Source: Cognaticolwellia aestuarii
GTDB lineage: Bacteria > Pseudomonadota > Gammaproteobacteria > Enterobacterales > Alteromonadaceae
Reading direction: 5' to 3'
DNA length: 64,000 nt
NCBI RefSeq assembly: GCF_002000025.1
Contig: NZ_MUZV01000009.1
Span: 142,007 to 206,006, forward strand
Shown piece after piece: positions 52,805 to 62,883 of this stretch (positions are counted from its first letter, which is position 1; each line of letters opens with the position of its first letter). The position numbers and the translations under genes are program-made. The notes below the pieces were generated by a model that worked only from the letters and a program-made list of their open reading frames with translations, was not told where the DNA came from and did no database searches.

Positions 52805-53211
52805 TGGCTAATCGTAAGAATAATAGAGGCTTCACATTAGTTGAACTATTAATGACAGTAGCGATAATTGCAATTTTGGCATCTATCGCTTTTCCAGCCT
52901 ATATAGATTTTGTGACACGCTCAAATCGTACCGAAGCACAACGTGAATTACTGAGGTTAGCTAATCTTCAGGAACAATTTTATGTCGATAATAGAAAGTA
53001 TACTAGTGATATGAAAAAGCTGGGCTTGGATAAAGACCCGTTTATCACCGAAAATAGTTATTACAGTATTGATGCAGCATTGGCTGATGGTGGCTTTGTT
53101 CTAACGGCGACCGCGCTTGAACCACAAAAAACTAATGACACTCAATGCCAGAAATTATCAGTCAGTGAAACTGGCAAAAAACTACCCGCTAGCGCTTGTT
53201 GGGAGCAATAA
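52804..53211 (+). CDS. pilE: Type IV pilin PilE (minor pilin of the pilVWXY1E operon)
   Basis: A 135-residue pilin: NRGFTLVELLMTVAIIAILA followed by SIAFPAYIDFVTRSNRTEAQ and RELLRLANLQEQFYVDNRKY. Cleavage is at Gly/Phe with Glu5, and a C-terminal disulfide loop is likely between the Cys in NDTQCQKL and SACWEQ. It lies after pilY1 as in Pseudomonas and Shewanella clusters. A small secreted-protein gene begins directly after it. Confidence 0.9.
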   Translation: MANRKNNRGFTLVELLMTVAIIAILASIAFPAYIDFVTRSNRTEAQRELLRLANLQEQFYVDNRKYTSDMKKLGLDKDPFITENSYYSIDAALADGGFVLTATALEPQKTNDTQCQKLSVSETGKKLPASACWEQ

Positions 53212-53212
53212 G

Positions 53213-53533
53213 ATGAAAAACATAACCAGTATTGTTTACATACTGTTCATCGCTGTTAGTTTTGATAATAGCGCTGAAGCTCAGGTGAAAAAAACATACA
53301 AAGTAGATGCAAAATGTCATGTCGTATTAACTAGTGATAAAGAGATTATTTATTTTGCTAGAGTGAAGGAGGCTGACATTAAAAAGCTGCTTGATACTTT
53401 ACCTAAGCGCAAAGTACTGACATCGCTATCAAGGGATAAGCAACAAATCCAAAAGGTATTCGAATGTGTTCCCTTAACCGCAAAATTTTCCTCATTGAAA
53501 GCGAATCGTTTGTTTAAGAGTCAAGCACGGTAA
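53213..53533 (+). CDS. Small exported protein of the pilus operon, possibly TapY2-like
   Basis: A 106-residue protein starting at the ATG at 53213, two bases after the pilE stop. The signal peptide (KNITSIVYILFIAVSFDNSA, cleaved near AEA) is followed by a basic mature domain with two Cys (DAKCHVVLTSDKEIIYF and KVFECVPLTAKF), suggesting one disulfide. There is no pilin-type signal or lipobox, so it is probably periplasmic. Its position, size and Cys pattern recall the TapY2 family found after pilE in Shewanella-type clusters; I cannot confirm this without alignment. Role in pilus assembly is inferred from operon position alone. Confidence 0.72.
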   Translation: MKNITSIVYILFIAVSFDNSAEAQVKKTYKVDAKCHVVLTSDKEIIYFARVKEADIKKLLDTLPKRKVLTSLSRDKQQIQKVFECVPLTAKFSSLKANRLFKSQAR

Positions 53534-53649
53534 ATAGTTGTGTTATTACCGTAAAAGTGATTTATTGTCGTTAATCAGTCAGTATTGTTCTCATGCCAAC
53601 TTAACAGTTAGGATTTTACTAAAGCCCGGATTTTCTTGAGTAAAGTACA

Positions 53650-54243
53650 CTAGCTACAGGAAACATCAGTGCCGTCTCTATTCTCGTCTTTATTGTCATT
53701 ATCCGTATCAGAAGTTTTATATAATCGACCAGATAATGAAATGTTAATACCACGTGATAAGTCAGTATTATCTTTAGGGCAATAACTAAAAGCACCATTA
53801 CCCCCTGAAACTAGCCGGCCTGTAGGAGAGAAAATAATAATAGTTTGACTAAATTTTAAGGTATCACCGCTAGCAACTTTAGCTTTAACTTTAATAAGTT
53901 CTTCATTAGCGCTGTCAAAGCTTTTATTATTTACCAATGAATTATCATTATTAGTAAATACACTTAATTCGTTTTGCCAATTTGTGCTACAACTTGTGCC
54001 ACTTAATGGACAGACAGTTACATTTTTCCCACTATTAACAGCACTGTTTCTAGCTGTTAATAGCAGGCGCTGCAATTCACTTATTTCGTTATCAACACGT
54101 GATTGCAACATAAAGCTTCCTAAACTCGGTACGGCGACTGCCGTTAATATGCCTATAATAAATATACCAATAAGAAGCTCGGTAATGGTAAAGCCTGAGA
54201 TGAATTTTTTAGCCGATTGATGTGTATTGTGGTTTTTAGGCAT
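53650..54243 (-). CDS. fimT: FimT/GspH-like pseudopilin 1
   Basis: A minor pilin-like protein of about 197 residues from ATG 54243; a TTG at 54255 would add four. The leader ends SGFTITELLIGIFIIGILTA followed by VAVPSLGSFMLQSRVDNEIS: cleavage at Gly/Phe, Glu5. The region ELQRLLLTARNSAVNSGKNV and TVCPLSGTSC is typical of the GspH/FimT domain. It is convergent with the pilV-pilE operon. FimT proteins assist pilus assembly or, in some species, bind DNA for transformation, which could link to comEC elsewhere in this window. The C-terminus is Asp/Asn-rich and ends in Cys. Confidence 0.85.
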   Translation of the reverse strand: MPKNHNTHQSAKKFISGFTITELLIGIFIIGILTAVAVPSLGSFMLQSRVDNEISELQRLLLTARNSAVNSGKNVTVCPLSGTSCSTNWQNELSVFTNNDNSLVNNKSFDSANEELIKVKAKVASGDTLKFSQTIIIFSPTGRLVSGGNGAFSYCPKDNTDLSRGINISLSGRLYKTSDTDNDNKDENRDGTDVSCS

Positions 54244-54540
54244 TACGACAGCCAATGTTAGGGTGATATTTTACTTATAACATTGTTACCTATACTCAGC
54301 TAGCAAATTTGTTTTACTTTTATCATTTTCCACAGCAAAATATTATCGATTAAATTAACCGTTTTTTAGTGTGAAAAGCAACATTCCTTGCATCAATAAG
54401 TACTTAGTTTAAGTTCAAACTGGTTGGATATGCTAAGACTATGCTGCTGGTTATTTATATTAATGACGACACAAATAACCCTCAGCTCCTGTTAGATGTT
54501 AAGCGCTTTATATTTTAGGCTGATTATTGTGGTTAATACG

Positions 54541-55104
54541 TTATGTGCACTTGATTAAGGCACCAGTGCGTCTGATATTTTTTTGATTGGTTTTATTTGC
54601 GGCACTTACATAAGCTCGGCCTGAAGTCGCGACAACAATGCCTCTGTTTTTGTCATTATGACCTTTAGGGCAATAGCTGAAAGTAGCATTTTGCCCCCAT
54701 CCTGCTAAATGTCCTGTGGCTGCGTATGTTAGGCCTACACGCGTTTTACCGTACTGTAGTTTATCACCGACTTTTATTGCGGCTTTATGAGCAATAAGTT
54801 GTTCATCGAGTGAGGGCTCATAGATCTTATTATTGTTAATATCTATGAATACACTTAGCTCCTTATGCCATGAATTTTTGCATTGACCGTTGCTATTAAG
54901 TGGGCAAAGAGTAACTTTAGAATTGGCACTTATCGCGGTATTCCTCGCAATTAAAATTAAACGGTGGAGGCTAAAAATTTCATTGTCTACACGAGTGTAA
55001 ACAATGAAATTGTTGAGACTTGGGACGCCGATGGCAATTAAACTTAGCAATATCGCTAATGAAACCAGTGTTTCTATGATGGTAAATCCAACGAATTTTG
55101 ACAT
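54541..55104 (-). CDS. FimT/GspH-like pseudopilin 2
   Basis: A second GspH/FimT homologue, 187 residues from ATG 55104 (TAAGGA at a good distance); an ATG at 55113 is also in frame. Leader: KFVGFTIIETLVSLAILLSL, cleavage at Gly/Phe and Glu5. It is clearly paralogous to the neighbour: both have RVDNEI, TARNxA/IARNTA, CPL...C...W..ELSVF and a Cys-terminated tail (here ALIKCT). It lies upstream of the first fimT-like gene with a 285-297 bp gap, so the two may have separate promoters. Confidence 0.85.
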   Translation of the reverse strand: MSKFVGFTIIETLVSLAILLSLIAIGVPSLNNFIVYTRVDNEIFSLHRLILIARNTAISANSKVTLCPLNSNGQCKNSWHKELSVFIDINNNKIYEPSLDEQLIAHKAAIKVGDKLQYGKTRVGLTYAATGHLAGWGQNATFSYCPKGHNDKNRGIVVATSGRAYVSAANKTNQKNIRRTGALIKCT

Positions 55105-55182
55105 AACAACCATTCCTTAGTTGAGTACGTAGTTCTACGCTATTTATAGTCAAAATCTGATGATTATTCCAAGTAAAATGAG

Positions 55183-56025
55183 TTAATTCTCATATATTGT
55201 TGGAATTGCTAAACGCTTATGTTGTGTTTTCATATAGATAGACATTATTTTGTTTTCAATTGCTTTATCGGTGTTTTTACCTTCCAAAAAGTCATCCAAT
55301 TGGTCGTAACTCATACCTAAAGCGTCTTCATCTTTTTTGCTTGGAGTCAGCTCTTCTAAGTCAGCGGTAGGGGCTTTTTCAATCAATTGCTCAGGCGCGT
55401 TTAACGCACGAGCAAGTTGTTTTACTTGGCGTTTAGACAAACCAAACAAAGGCGCTAAATCGCAAGCACCATCACCCCATTTGGTAAAGAAACCCGTTAT
55501 ATTTTCAGCGGAATGATCTGTGCCTAATACTAAACCTCCTAATATTCCAGCGATATGGTATTGCATCACCATGCGAGTGCGAGCTTTAACATTGCCTTTA
55601 GAAAAATCTACCGCTGCAGCAGAGGCGGTAAAAATATCAGCCTCTTGTAAAGCATTAATTGCTTCTTGATGTATACCTTCTACACCAGCAAATATATTAG
55701 TACTTAAGCTATGGCTCGGCTTTATAAACTGCAGGGCGAGTTGTGCGTCATCTTCATCTGCTTGCACATCAAAGGGAAGTCTAACGGCAATAAACTGATA
55801 TTTTGTATCACTTTTAACGTTTTCACTATTTAAAGCGTCAACCGCAAGTTGAGCCAAACGTCCGCAGGTTGATGAATCAATGCCACCACTAATACCTAGA
55901 ATTAGAGATTTTAGTCCTGACTGTACTAACTTATTTTTAATAAAGTCGATTCTACGTTTAATTTCAAACGCAGTATCAATTTCAGGTAATACTTTCATTT
56001 CATCGATTATTGCCTGGGCGTTCAT
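55183..56025 (-). CDS. nadE: Ammonia-dependent NAD synthetase NadE
   Basis: Converts nicotinate adenine dinucleotide to NAD with ATP and ammonia. The P-loop [20 protein letters not shown] lies near residues 43-60, followed by [15 protein letters not shown] and [20 protein letters not shown]. At 280 residues without an N-terminal nitrilase domain it is the ammonia-dependent form, as in E. coli. It is divergent from glnB across about 210 bp, a pairing that joins nitrogen status and NAD synthesis. Confidence 0.95.
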   Translation of the reverse strand: MNAQAIIDEMKVLPEIDTAFEIKRRIDFIKNKLVQSGLKSLILGISGGIDSSTCGRLAQLAVDALNSENVKSDTKYQFIAVRLPFDVQADEDDAQLALQFIKPSHSLSTNIFAGVEGIHQEAINALQEADIFTASAAAVDFSKGNVKARTRMVMQYHIAGILGGLVLGTDHSAENITGFFTKWGDGACDLAPLFGLSKRQVKQLARALNAPEQLIEKAPTADLEELTPSKKDEDALGMSYDQLDDFLEGKNTDKAIENKIMSIYMKTQHKRLAIPTIYEN

Positions 56026-56230
56026 TATATTTCCTTTAGGTGATAAGTGAATATGCGAGTTAAACTGATTTTTATGTCAGGATTAAAGCTAGTGTAACAA
56101 AATCTATCTTTGATTAGAATTTTTGCACTATAGCTGTAAGTGAATTCTGTGTACAATCGCTTGATGTTAGGCTGTGATGTAGATAATAATAATTATCAAT
56201 GAAATGCTGAGTTTAAAAATTAACCTATAG

Positions 56231-56578
<348 letters not shown>

Positions 56579-56650
56579 TAACGAGCTGATTAGCTGATTA
56601 GCTGACAATCTAACCAAAGGCTGTACTTTCTTCATAGCGCCAAGACAATT

Positions 56651-56678
56651 AAAAATACCAGCATCTGCTGGTATTTTT
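56651..56678. terminator. Bidirectional rho-independent terminator between glnB and bamD
   Basis: AAAAATACCAGC / GCTGGTATTTTT with loop ATCT; A and T runs on both sides allow use by both convergent genes. Confidence 0.92.
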
Positions 56679-56721
56679 AATAGTAAGTGAGTATTCAGTT
56701 ATTGATATGGATTAATTAATA

Positions 56722-57483
56722 CTACTTAACGAGCGGGTTGTTAGGATAATTTGCCGCGAGTACTTGCTTAGCGTTAGTTTGTAATTCAGTTAAGCCTAAC
56801 TCTTCATAGCACATGATCATAATTTCTAATGCCGCTTCAGTTTCAGGGCTAGGAGAGAAGTATTCAACAATGTATTTTCCTCTGTTAGCTGAGGATACAA
56901 ACGCCCCGCGTTTAAAATAGTAACGTGCTACAGACAATTCATATTTTGCTAATCGAGATTTAATTGCAATCATGCGTTGACGTGAGTCAGCAGCATATTT
57001 ACTTTCAGGATACTTTTCTAAAACGATTTTTAAATCATTAAAAGCATCTCGTGCAGCAGTAGGATCACGATCTGAACGGTCTATGCCAGCCAAATCCTGA
57101 AATAAATTTTCTTGCGTCGCGATGTTGATTAATGCTCGCATATAGTAAACATAATCTAAATTAGCATGCGCAGGATTCAGGCGAAGAAATCGATCAGTTA
57201 ATGCTAAGCCCTGAGCCGCATCGCCACTTTTGTAATATGCGTAAATTAAGTCTAATTGAACTTGATGAGAAATAGGTCCATAAGGAAATCGAGAATCTAT
57301 CGCTGATAAAATTTGAATGGCTTTTTGATATAATCCATTATCAAGTGACTCTCTTGCATCAGCAAACAATGCTTGAGCAGATTTGTCTGGTATTTTTTCA
57401 ATTTCTTTCTCGTTTGTTCCTGAACAGCCTACCAATGCTAGCATTAGCGTAAGGCATATTATTTTTATTGTCATTTTTTCCAT
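56722..57483 (-). CDS. bamD: Outer membrane protein assembly factor BamD
   Basis: Essential lipoprotein of the BAM complex that inserts beta-barrel proteins in the outer membrane. The signal ends ICLTLMLALVGCSG (lipobox LVGC). Five TPR-like repeats are implied by LFADARESLDNGLYQKAIQI, SRFPYGPISHQVQLDLIYAY, and YPESKYAADSRQRM. The ATG at 57483 is used; 57474 and 57498 are also possible. It lies divergent from rluD, as in E. coli. Confidence 0.93.
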   Translation of the reverse strand: MEKMTIKIICLTLMLALVGCSGTNEKEIEKIPDKSAQALFADARESLDNGLYQKAIQILSAIDSRFPYGPISHQVQLDLIYAYYKSGDAAQGLALTDRFLRLNPAHANLDYVYYMRALINIATQENLFQDLAGIDRSDRDPTAARDAFNDLKIVLEKYPESKYAADSRQRMIAIKSRLAKYELSVARYYFKRGAFVSSANRGKYIVEYFSPSPETEAALEIMIMCYEELGLTELQTNAKQVLAANYPNNPLVK

Positions 57484-57635
57484 AGACTTCAATATCACTA
57501 CTTTGTTTTAGTTAAAATAAATATCTTCCTCATTAGAATTACTTAATGTAATTGCTTTAGCAAAGAGGTAAAATAAGCATTGGCATTCTAACCTAGCAAT
57601 CATGCCTTGCACAGTGCTAATTAATAGAGAGTTTA

Positions 57636-58613
57636 ATGGCTGAAATAATTCAACACCGGGACACGGTTCCCGAATCATGCTTAGGTAAGCGTTTCGACCA
57701 GACTTTGGCCGAAATGTTCCCTGACTATTCACGTTCACGCTTAAAAGAGTGGATTTTAGCTGGACATGTTACGGTTGATGGTGTCGTTGTCGACAAAGCC
57801 CGTGAAAAAATGTTTGGTGGTGAACAAATCGCCATCAATACCGAAGTTGAGGCTGAAGTTCGCTTTGCTGCCCAAGATTTACCATTAAATATTGTTTATG
57901 AAGATGACGATATATTAGTGATTAACAAGCCTGCGGGCTTTGTTGTTCACCCAGGTGCTGGTAATCCTGATGGCACGGTGTTAAATGCTTTGTTGCATCA
58001 TTGTCCGCAGTTAGATGTTGTACCAAGAGCGGGCATAGTTCATCGCCTTGATAAAGACACCACAGGTTTGATGGTGGTAGCAAAAACAATTGCAGCACAA
58101 ACTAACTTAGTTGAATCTTTACAGGCACGTGAAATTACTCGTGAATATGAAGCTATTGCTAATGGAACTATGACTGCTGGTGGTTTAGTTGATGAACCTA
58201 TTGGTCGTCATGCCACAAAGCGTACGCATATGGCGGTAACTTTTTCAGGCCGTCCATCGGTGACGCATTATCGTGTTATGGAGAAGTTTAGGCTACATAC
58301 GCGATTACGTTTACGTCTGGAAACCGGTCGAACACATCAAATTCGTGTACATATGGCGCATATTACACACCCATTAGTAGGCGATCCTGTTTACGGTGGA
58401 CGCCCACGACCACCGAAAAATGCCTCGGAAGAGTTACGTGAAATGCTCCGTCAATTTAAGCGTCAAGCATTACATGCGGCAATGTTATCTTTATATCACC
58501 CTATAACCGGTGAGCAAATGACTTGGCATGCTGATATTCCTGATGACATGGTGGCGCTGACTAATATTTTACGCGCAGATACAAAAAGTAATTTAACTGA
58601 TAGTGACTACTAA
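57636..58613 (+). CDS. rluD: 23S rRNA pseudouridine synthase RluD
   Basis: Makes pseudouridine at 23S positions 1911, 1915 and 1917 (E. coli numbering). An N-terminal S4 domain (SRSRLKEWILAGHVTVDGVV) precedes the catalytic domain with IVHRLDKDTTGLMVVAK (catalytic Asp near residue 139). Later RTHQIRVHMAHITHPLVGDP confirms RluA-family class. Its 325 residues match E. coli RluD. It overlaps pgeF by 11 bp, the conserved bamD / rluD-pgeF-clpB arrangement. Confidence 0.95.
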   Translation: MAEIIQHRDTVPESCLGKRFDQTLAEMFPDYSRSRLKEWILAGHVTVDGVVVDKAREKMFGGEQIAINTEVEAEVRFAAQDLPLNIVYEDDDILVINKPAGFVVHPGAGNPDGTVLNALLHHCPQLDVVPRAGIVHRLDKDTTGLMVVAKTIAAQTNLVESLQAREITREYEAIANGTMTAGGLVDEPIGRHATKRTHMAVTFSGRPSVTHYRVMEKFRLHTRLRLRLETGRTHQIRVHMAHITHPLVGDPVYGGRPRPPKNASEELREMLRQFKRQALHAAMLSLYHPITGEQMTWHADIPDDMVALTNILRADTKSNLTDSDY

Positions 58614-59436
58614 ATTACCAGATAACATAACGATGATTAACTGGCCAACCGATCATGTGTTGGCCTTTACTACTAATAGATTACCTTCACCTCATCAGTT
58701 ACCTGTTGGTAATTTGCAAGATTCCTCATTAACTACTCTCAAGCAAAAAGAACACCGTTCGGCATTTTCGGCTTTTAACCAGGGCGATCATGTTGGTGAC
58801 TGTGCTGAGCATGTTGCATTAAATAGAAAGTCGCTACTGCAATACTTGCCTAAGCAAGCAAAAATTCAGTGGTTTGAACAAGTTCATGGTAACCATGTTG
58901 CTGAAGTTCTTAACTATGAAAATAAAGCTATTGTTGCTGATGCTGCTATAACTCGCAATCCGCATATTGCCTTGGCAATAATGACGGCAGATTGTTTGCC
59001 TATTTTATTGTCAAATAAAGAGGGCAGTGAGGTTGCTGCTATTCATGGGGGTTGGCGCCCTTTATCAAGTAATATTATTGCACGAACTATTACAAAAATG
59101 CATAGTTCACCAAGCGATATTGTTGCATGGATGGGGCCTTGTATTGGTGCTAAAAGGTTTGAAGTCGGCCAAGAAGTAAAGGATATATTTTGTCAAATGT
59201 CAGCCGACTTCTCTGCTGCATTTTCTCCCTTTAAGTCAACGCTTAGTGATTTAAAAGAGCTAAAATATTGGGCTGATTTACAACACATTGCCAAGTTACA
59301 ACTATTAAATTTAGGTGTTAACAATATTATGCAATTGGGCGATTGCACTTATAGCAACAAGGAAAAATACTATTCTTATCGTCGAGATAATATAACGGGG
59401 CGTATGGCTAGCGTTATATGTTTGAAATCTATCTAG
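58603..59436 (+). CDS. pgeF: Peptidoglycan editing factor PgeF (YfiH, multicopper-like laccase-domain)
   Basis: A 277-residue protein of the YfiH/DUF152 family, which in E. coli prevents L-Ser incorporation in place of L-Ala in peptidoglycan. Motifs: QVHGNHVAEV, IMTADCLPILLSN and AAIHGGWRPLSSNIIARTIT, with WMGPCIGAKRFEVG, giving the His/Cys/His metal site. The GTG at 58603 overlaps rluD by 11 bp; an ATG at 58633 is an alternative. A shared transcript with rluD is likely. Confidence 0.92.
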   Translation: MTTKLPDNITMINWPTDHVLAFTTNRLPSPHQLPVGNLQDSSLTTLKQKEHRSAFSAFNQGDHVGDCAEHVALNRKSLLQYLPKQAKIQWFEQVHGNHVAEVLNYENKAIVADAAITRNPHIALAIMTADCLPILLSNKEGSEVAAIHGGWRPLSSNIIARTITKMHSSPSDIVAWMGPCIGAKRFEVGQEVKDIFCQMSADFSAAFSPFKSTLSDLKELKYWADLQHIAKLQLLNLGVNNIMQLGDCTYSNKEKYYSYRRDNITGRMASVICLKSI

Positions 59437-59493
59437 CTCATTTCTTTTTTTCATTCTTTTTTTGCGCTAAATCAAAAGTTAAAGCGCCATTTC

Positions 59494-59522
59494 CTTGAAA
59501 ATGCTGATGGCTGTCCTTATAA
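59494..59522 (+). promoter_or_regulatory. Sigma-32 (heat-shock) type promoter of clpB
   Basis: CTTGAAA and CCTTATAA are 14 bases apart, resembling the RpoH consensus (CTTGAAA, 13-15 spacer, CCCCATNT). The -10 is an imperfect match. It lies about 50 bp before the clpB ATG, which fits heat induction of this chaperone. Confidence 0.55.
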
Positions 59523-59572
59523 CATAGGTAAGTAAACTGTAAGCCCAGTAATATGGCATTAGGAGAAGGTTA

Positions 59573-62161
59573 ATGCGTTTAGACCGATTTACCCAAACTT
59601 TTCAAGTAGCAATATCTGATGCACAATCCATTGCATTAGGTAAAGATCATCAATTCATCGAGCCTGTACATTTAATGCTTGCGTTGTTAAATCAAAATGC
59701 GAGCAGTATTATTCCGTTATTAAAGAGTGCTGGAATTAATGTTCGAACCTTACGAGCACAAGTGGAAACAGCTATTGATGAATTAGCACAAGTAACAGGC
59801 ACCGGTGGCGAAGTACAGTTATCGTCTGCTATGGCAAACATCTTAAACCTTTGTGACAAGTTTGCACAAAAACATGGTGATAAATTTATCTCATCTGAAA
59901 TATTTGTTTTAGCAGCGTTACAAGACAAAGGCAAGTTAGGTCAAATTCTAAAAGGTTTAGGCGCGAATGAGCAGCGAATTCAAGATGCTATTGTTCATAT
60001 ACGCGGAGGGAAAAATGTCGATGATGAAAATGCGGAAGAAACTCGACAAGCGCTAGAAAAATACACTGTTGATTTAACTGAGCGAGCAGAACAAGGCAAG
60101 TTGGACCCTGTTATTGGCCGTGATGATGAAATCAGGCGTACAATTCAAGTTTTACAACGTCGTACTAAAAATAACCCGGTATTAATTGGTCAGCCTGGGG
60201 TTGGTAAAACAGCAATTGCTGAAGGTCTAGCACAACGTATTGTTGATCATGAAGTCCCAGAAGGAATTCGAAATAAACGGGTCTTATCACTTGATATGGG
60301 CGCACTTGTTGCTGGCGCTAAATATCGTGGCGAATTTGAAGAGCGTCTGAAAGCGGTGCTTAATGAATTAAGCCAACTCGAAGGCCAAGTGATACTCTTC
60401 ATTGATGAGCTTCATACTATGGTTGGTGCTGGTAAAAGCGATGGTGCTATGGATGCGGGCAACATGTTAAAACCAGCCTTAGCGCGAGGTGAATTACATT
60501 GTGTTGGTGCAACAACGTTAGATGAATATCGCCAATATATTGAAAAAGATGCCGCGTTAGAACGACGCTTTCAAAAAGTATTAATAGATGAACCGAGTGT
60601 CGAAGATACAATTGCTATATTACGTGGTCTGAAAGAGCGCTACGAGCTTCATCATAATGTTGAAATTACCGATCCTGCTATTGTTGCTGCAGCAACATTG
60701 TCACATCGTTATGTTAGTGATCGACAATTACCTGATAAAGCGATTGATCTTATTGATGAAGCCGCGTCTAGCATTCGTATGCAAATGGACTCAAAGCCTG
60801 AAAACTTAGATCGATTAGAGCGTCGCTTGATACAGTTAAAGCTGGAACAGCGAGCGTTAGCTAAAGACTCTGATCCCGCTTCCAAAAAACGTTTAGACTT
60901 AATACAAGATGATATTGTTGCTTGCCAAGCCAGTTATGATGAATTAGACGAAGTGTGGAAAACTGAAAAAGCGGCGTTGCACGGCACACAAGCAATTAAA
61001 ACCGATTTAGAGCATGCGCGTATTGAGCTTGAGGCTGCACGCCGAGCTGGTGACCTGAATGTTATGGCAGAGTTACAATATAGTCGTATTCCCGATCTTG
61101 AAAAACAACTTGATCTGGCTAGCCAAGCTGAAATGCAAGAAATGACCTTACTACGTAACAAAGTTACTGATGTCGAAATTGCTGATGTACTAAGTCGTGC
61201 TACCGGTATTCCTGTGGCAAAAATGTTAGAAGGTGAGTCTGATAAGTTACTGCACATGGAGGACAATCTTCATAAACGTGTTATTGGTCAATCAGAGGCG
61301 GTTGTTTCTGTATCTAATGCCATTAGACGTTCACGTGCCGGTTTAGCCGATCCCGATCAACCCATAGGTTCATTTCTATTTCTTGGGCCAACAGGTGTTG
61401 GTAAAACCGAACTCACAAAAGCACTGGCTCATTTTCTTTTCGATAGTGAAGACGCACTAGTACGAGTGGATATGTCAGAATTTATGGAGAAGCACTCGGT
61501 GGCACGTCTTGTCGGTGCCCCCCCTGGTTATGTGGGGTACGAAGAGGGCGGATATCTAACTGAAGCGGTAAGGCGTAAACCTTATTCCGTTATCCTACTC
61601 GATGAAATTGAAAAGGCTCACCCAGATGTTTTTAACATCTTACTACAAGTGCTTGATGACGGACGGTTAACTGATGGTCAAGGACGCACGGTAGACTTTA
61701 AAAATACAGTTATCATTATGACTTCAAATATTGGCTCTGATATTATCCAAGAATATGGTGATGATAGTCAGTATCAGCAAATGAAATCTAGGGTCATAGC
61801 AGAGCTCGGTCAACACTTCAAACCTGAGTTTATTAACCGTGTCGATGAAACCGTCGTTTTTCATCCATTACTTGCTGAGCAAATCAAAAACATTGCGAGT
61901 ATTCAGATTGCAGCTTTGACTGAGCGTTTAGAAGAACGAGATATAACGATGACATTATCTGATGAAGCATTGTCTTTTGTCGCCGCGGCAGGGTTTGATC
62001 CGATCTTCGGAGCAAGACCTTTAAAACGTTCAATACAGCAAGAGATTGAAAACCCATTAGCGCACAAGCTATTGGCTAACGAATTTTTAGCTGGTGACCA
62101 GATCTTAGTTGAACTTAGTGAGGGTGAATTGAGTTTTACTACTAAAACTCGAGCGCCATAA
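59573..62161 (+). CDS. clpB: ATP-dependent disaggregase ClpB
   Basis: Hexameric AAA+ chaperone that, with DnaK, dissolves protein aggregates after heat stress. The 862 residues have an N-terminal Clp_N domain (1-150), AAA1 with Walker [14 protein letters not shown] near residue 206, the coiled-coil M domain (about 400-530), and AAA2 with Walker [17 protein letters not shown] near residue 605, ending in the ClpB D2-small domain ([13 protein letters not shown]). The M domain distinguishes it from ClpA and ClpC. AGGAGAAGG precedes the start. It is a single-gene unit. Confidence 0.97.
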   Translation: MRLDRFTQTFQVAISDAQSIALGKDHQFIEPVHLMLALLNQNASSIIPLLKSAGINVRTLRAQVETAIDELAQVTGTGGEVQLSSAMANILNLCDKFAQKHGDKFISSEIFVLAALQDKGKLGQILKGLGANEQRIQDAIVHIRGGKNVDDENAEETRQALEKYTVDLTERAEQGKLDPVIGRDDEIRRTIQVLQRRTKNNPVLIGQPGVGKTAIAEGLAQRIVDHEVPEGIRNKRVLSLDMGALVAGAKYRGEFEERLKAVLNELSQLEGQVILFIDELHTMVGAGKSDGAMDAGNMLKPALARGELHCVGATTLDEYRQYIEKDAALERRFQKVLIDEPSVEDTIAILRGLKERYELHHNVEITDPAIVAAATLSHRYVSDRQLPDKAIDLIDEAASSIRMQMDSKPENLDRLERRLIQLKLEQRALAKDSDPASKKRLDLIQDDIVACQASYDELDEVWKTEKAALHGTQAIKTDLEHARIELEAARRAGDLNVMAELQYSRIPDLEKQLDLASQAEMQEMTLLRNKVTDVEIADVLSRATGIPVAKMLEGESDKLLHMEDNLHKRVIGQSEAVVSVSNAIRRSRAGLADPDQPIGSFLFLGPTGVGKTELTKALAHFLFDSEDALVRVDMSEFMEKHSVARLVGAPPGYVGYEEGGYLTEAVRRKPYSVILLDEIEKAHPDVFNILLQVLDDGRLTDGQGRTVDFKNTVIIMTSNIGSDIIQEYGDDSQYQQMKSRVIAELGQHFKPEFINRVDETVVFHPLLAEQIKNIASIQIAALTERLEERDITMTLSDEALSFVAAAGFDPIFGARPLKRSIQQEIENPLAHKLLANEFLAGDQILVELSEGELSFTTKTRAP

Positions 62162-62205
62162 CTTAATATTGCTTTGAGTGTATTCAAGCCGAGATGTTTA
62201 TTGAT

Positions 62206-62658
62206 TTAGTCATGACAATAAACTTCGGCTTGTTTTTTATTCATTGCTAGCTGCTGTGTTTTTTCCGATAGAGTTAATATCTTCATATTATCATTTGTGT
62301 CTTTATATTGAATTCTATCGAAATTTTGTAAGGTTTTAACATTATCTCGTGCTGTTTTACACATGCTTACATCTGCAGCACTTTGTTGTTTAGTATTAGC
62401 TTGCGACTGATTTTTAGGCACCGGATTATCAAGTGACTTTTCTCTCCCCCTTATTGTAGAACCCGTTATGGACCGGCTCTTACCATTTAATACGCTCGTT
62501 GCTACATAGTTGCCATGAGTGGGCTGATTTTGACTAAAATGAACAATATTATTTTCATCAACCCAGCGATAAACCGTAAGTTTTGCAGAGGCTGTAACAT
62601 CGATACAAGTCAGCAGCATAAGTAGTGTAATAGTTTTAATACTCATCATGGTAATCAT
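62206..62658 (-). CDS. DUF4124 domain exported protein
   Basis: A 150-residue protein with a signal peptide (TITLLMLLTCIDVTASA). The DUF4124 motif is KLTVYRWVDENNIVHFSQNQ followed by P, a W/F-rich block typical at the N-terminus of this periplasmic family. The C-terminal half is Lys/Asn/Gln-rich with Cys in DVSMCKTARDNVKTL and at YCHD, the latter matching many DUF4124 relatives. Function is unknown. Starts at 62658, 62649 and 62646 are all possible. Confidence 0.82.
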   Translation of the reverse strand: MITMMSIKTITLLMLLTCIDVTASAKLTVYRWVDENNIVHFSQNQPTHGNYVATSVLNGKSRSITGSTIRGREKSLDNPVPKNQSQANTKQQSAADVSMCKTARDNVKTLQNFDRIQYKDTNDNMKILTLSEKTQQLAMNKKQAEVYCHD

Positions 62659-62883
62659 CCATAACTTAATACTGAGTTATTTTTATAATCGAAATTAATA
62701 CTCTGCTCAAATGATATTAAACCTAGAAATGAGGAGAGTCATGTAACCACCATCATATTTTATAGTAGTTACAAAGGCGTTTTTCAAACTTCAGTTTGAT
62801 AAATCAGTAATCATTTACACAACAACTATTGTTCATACTGGTACATATGCTAGATTAGCAGCCTCAATTACTTTTAACGAATT

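Noticed and set aside
56182..56197. Fur-box-like GATAATAATAATTATC upstream of glnB
   Set aside because: Half-sites are out of register with the Fur consensus and the DNA is generally AT-rich; no iron-related neighbour supports it.
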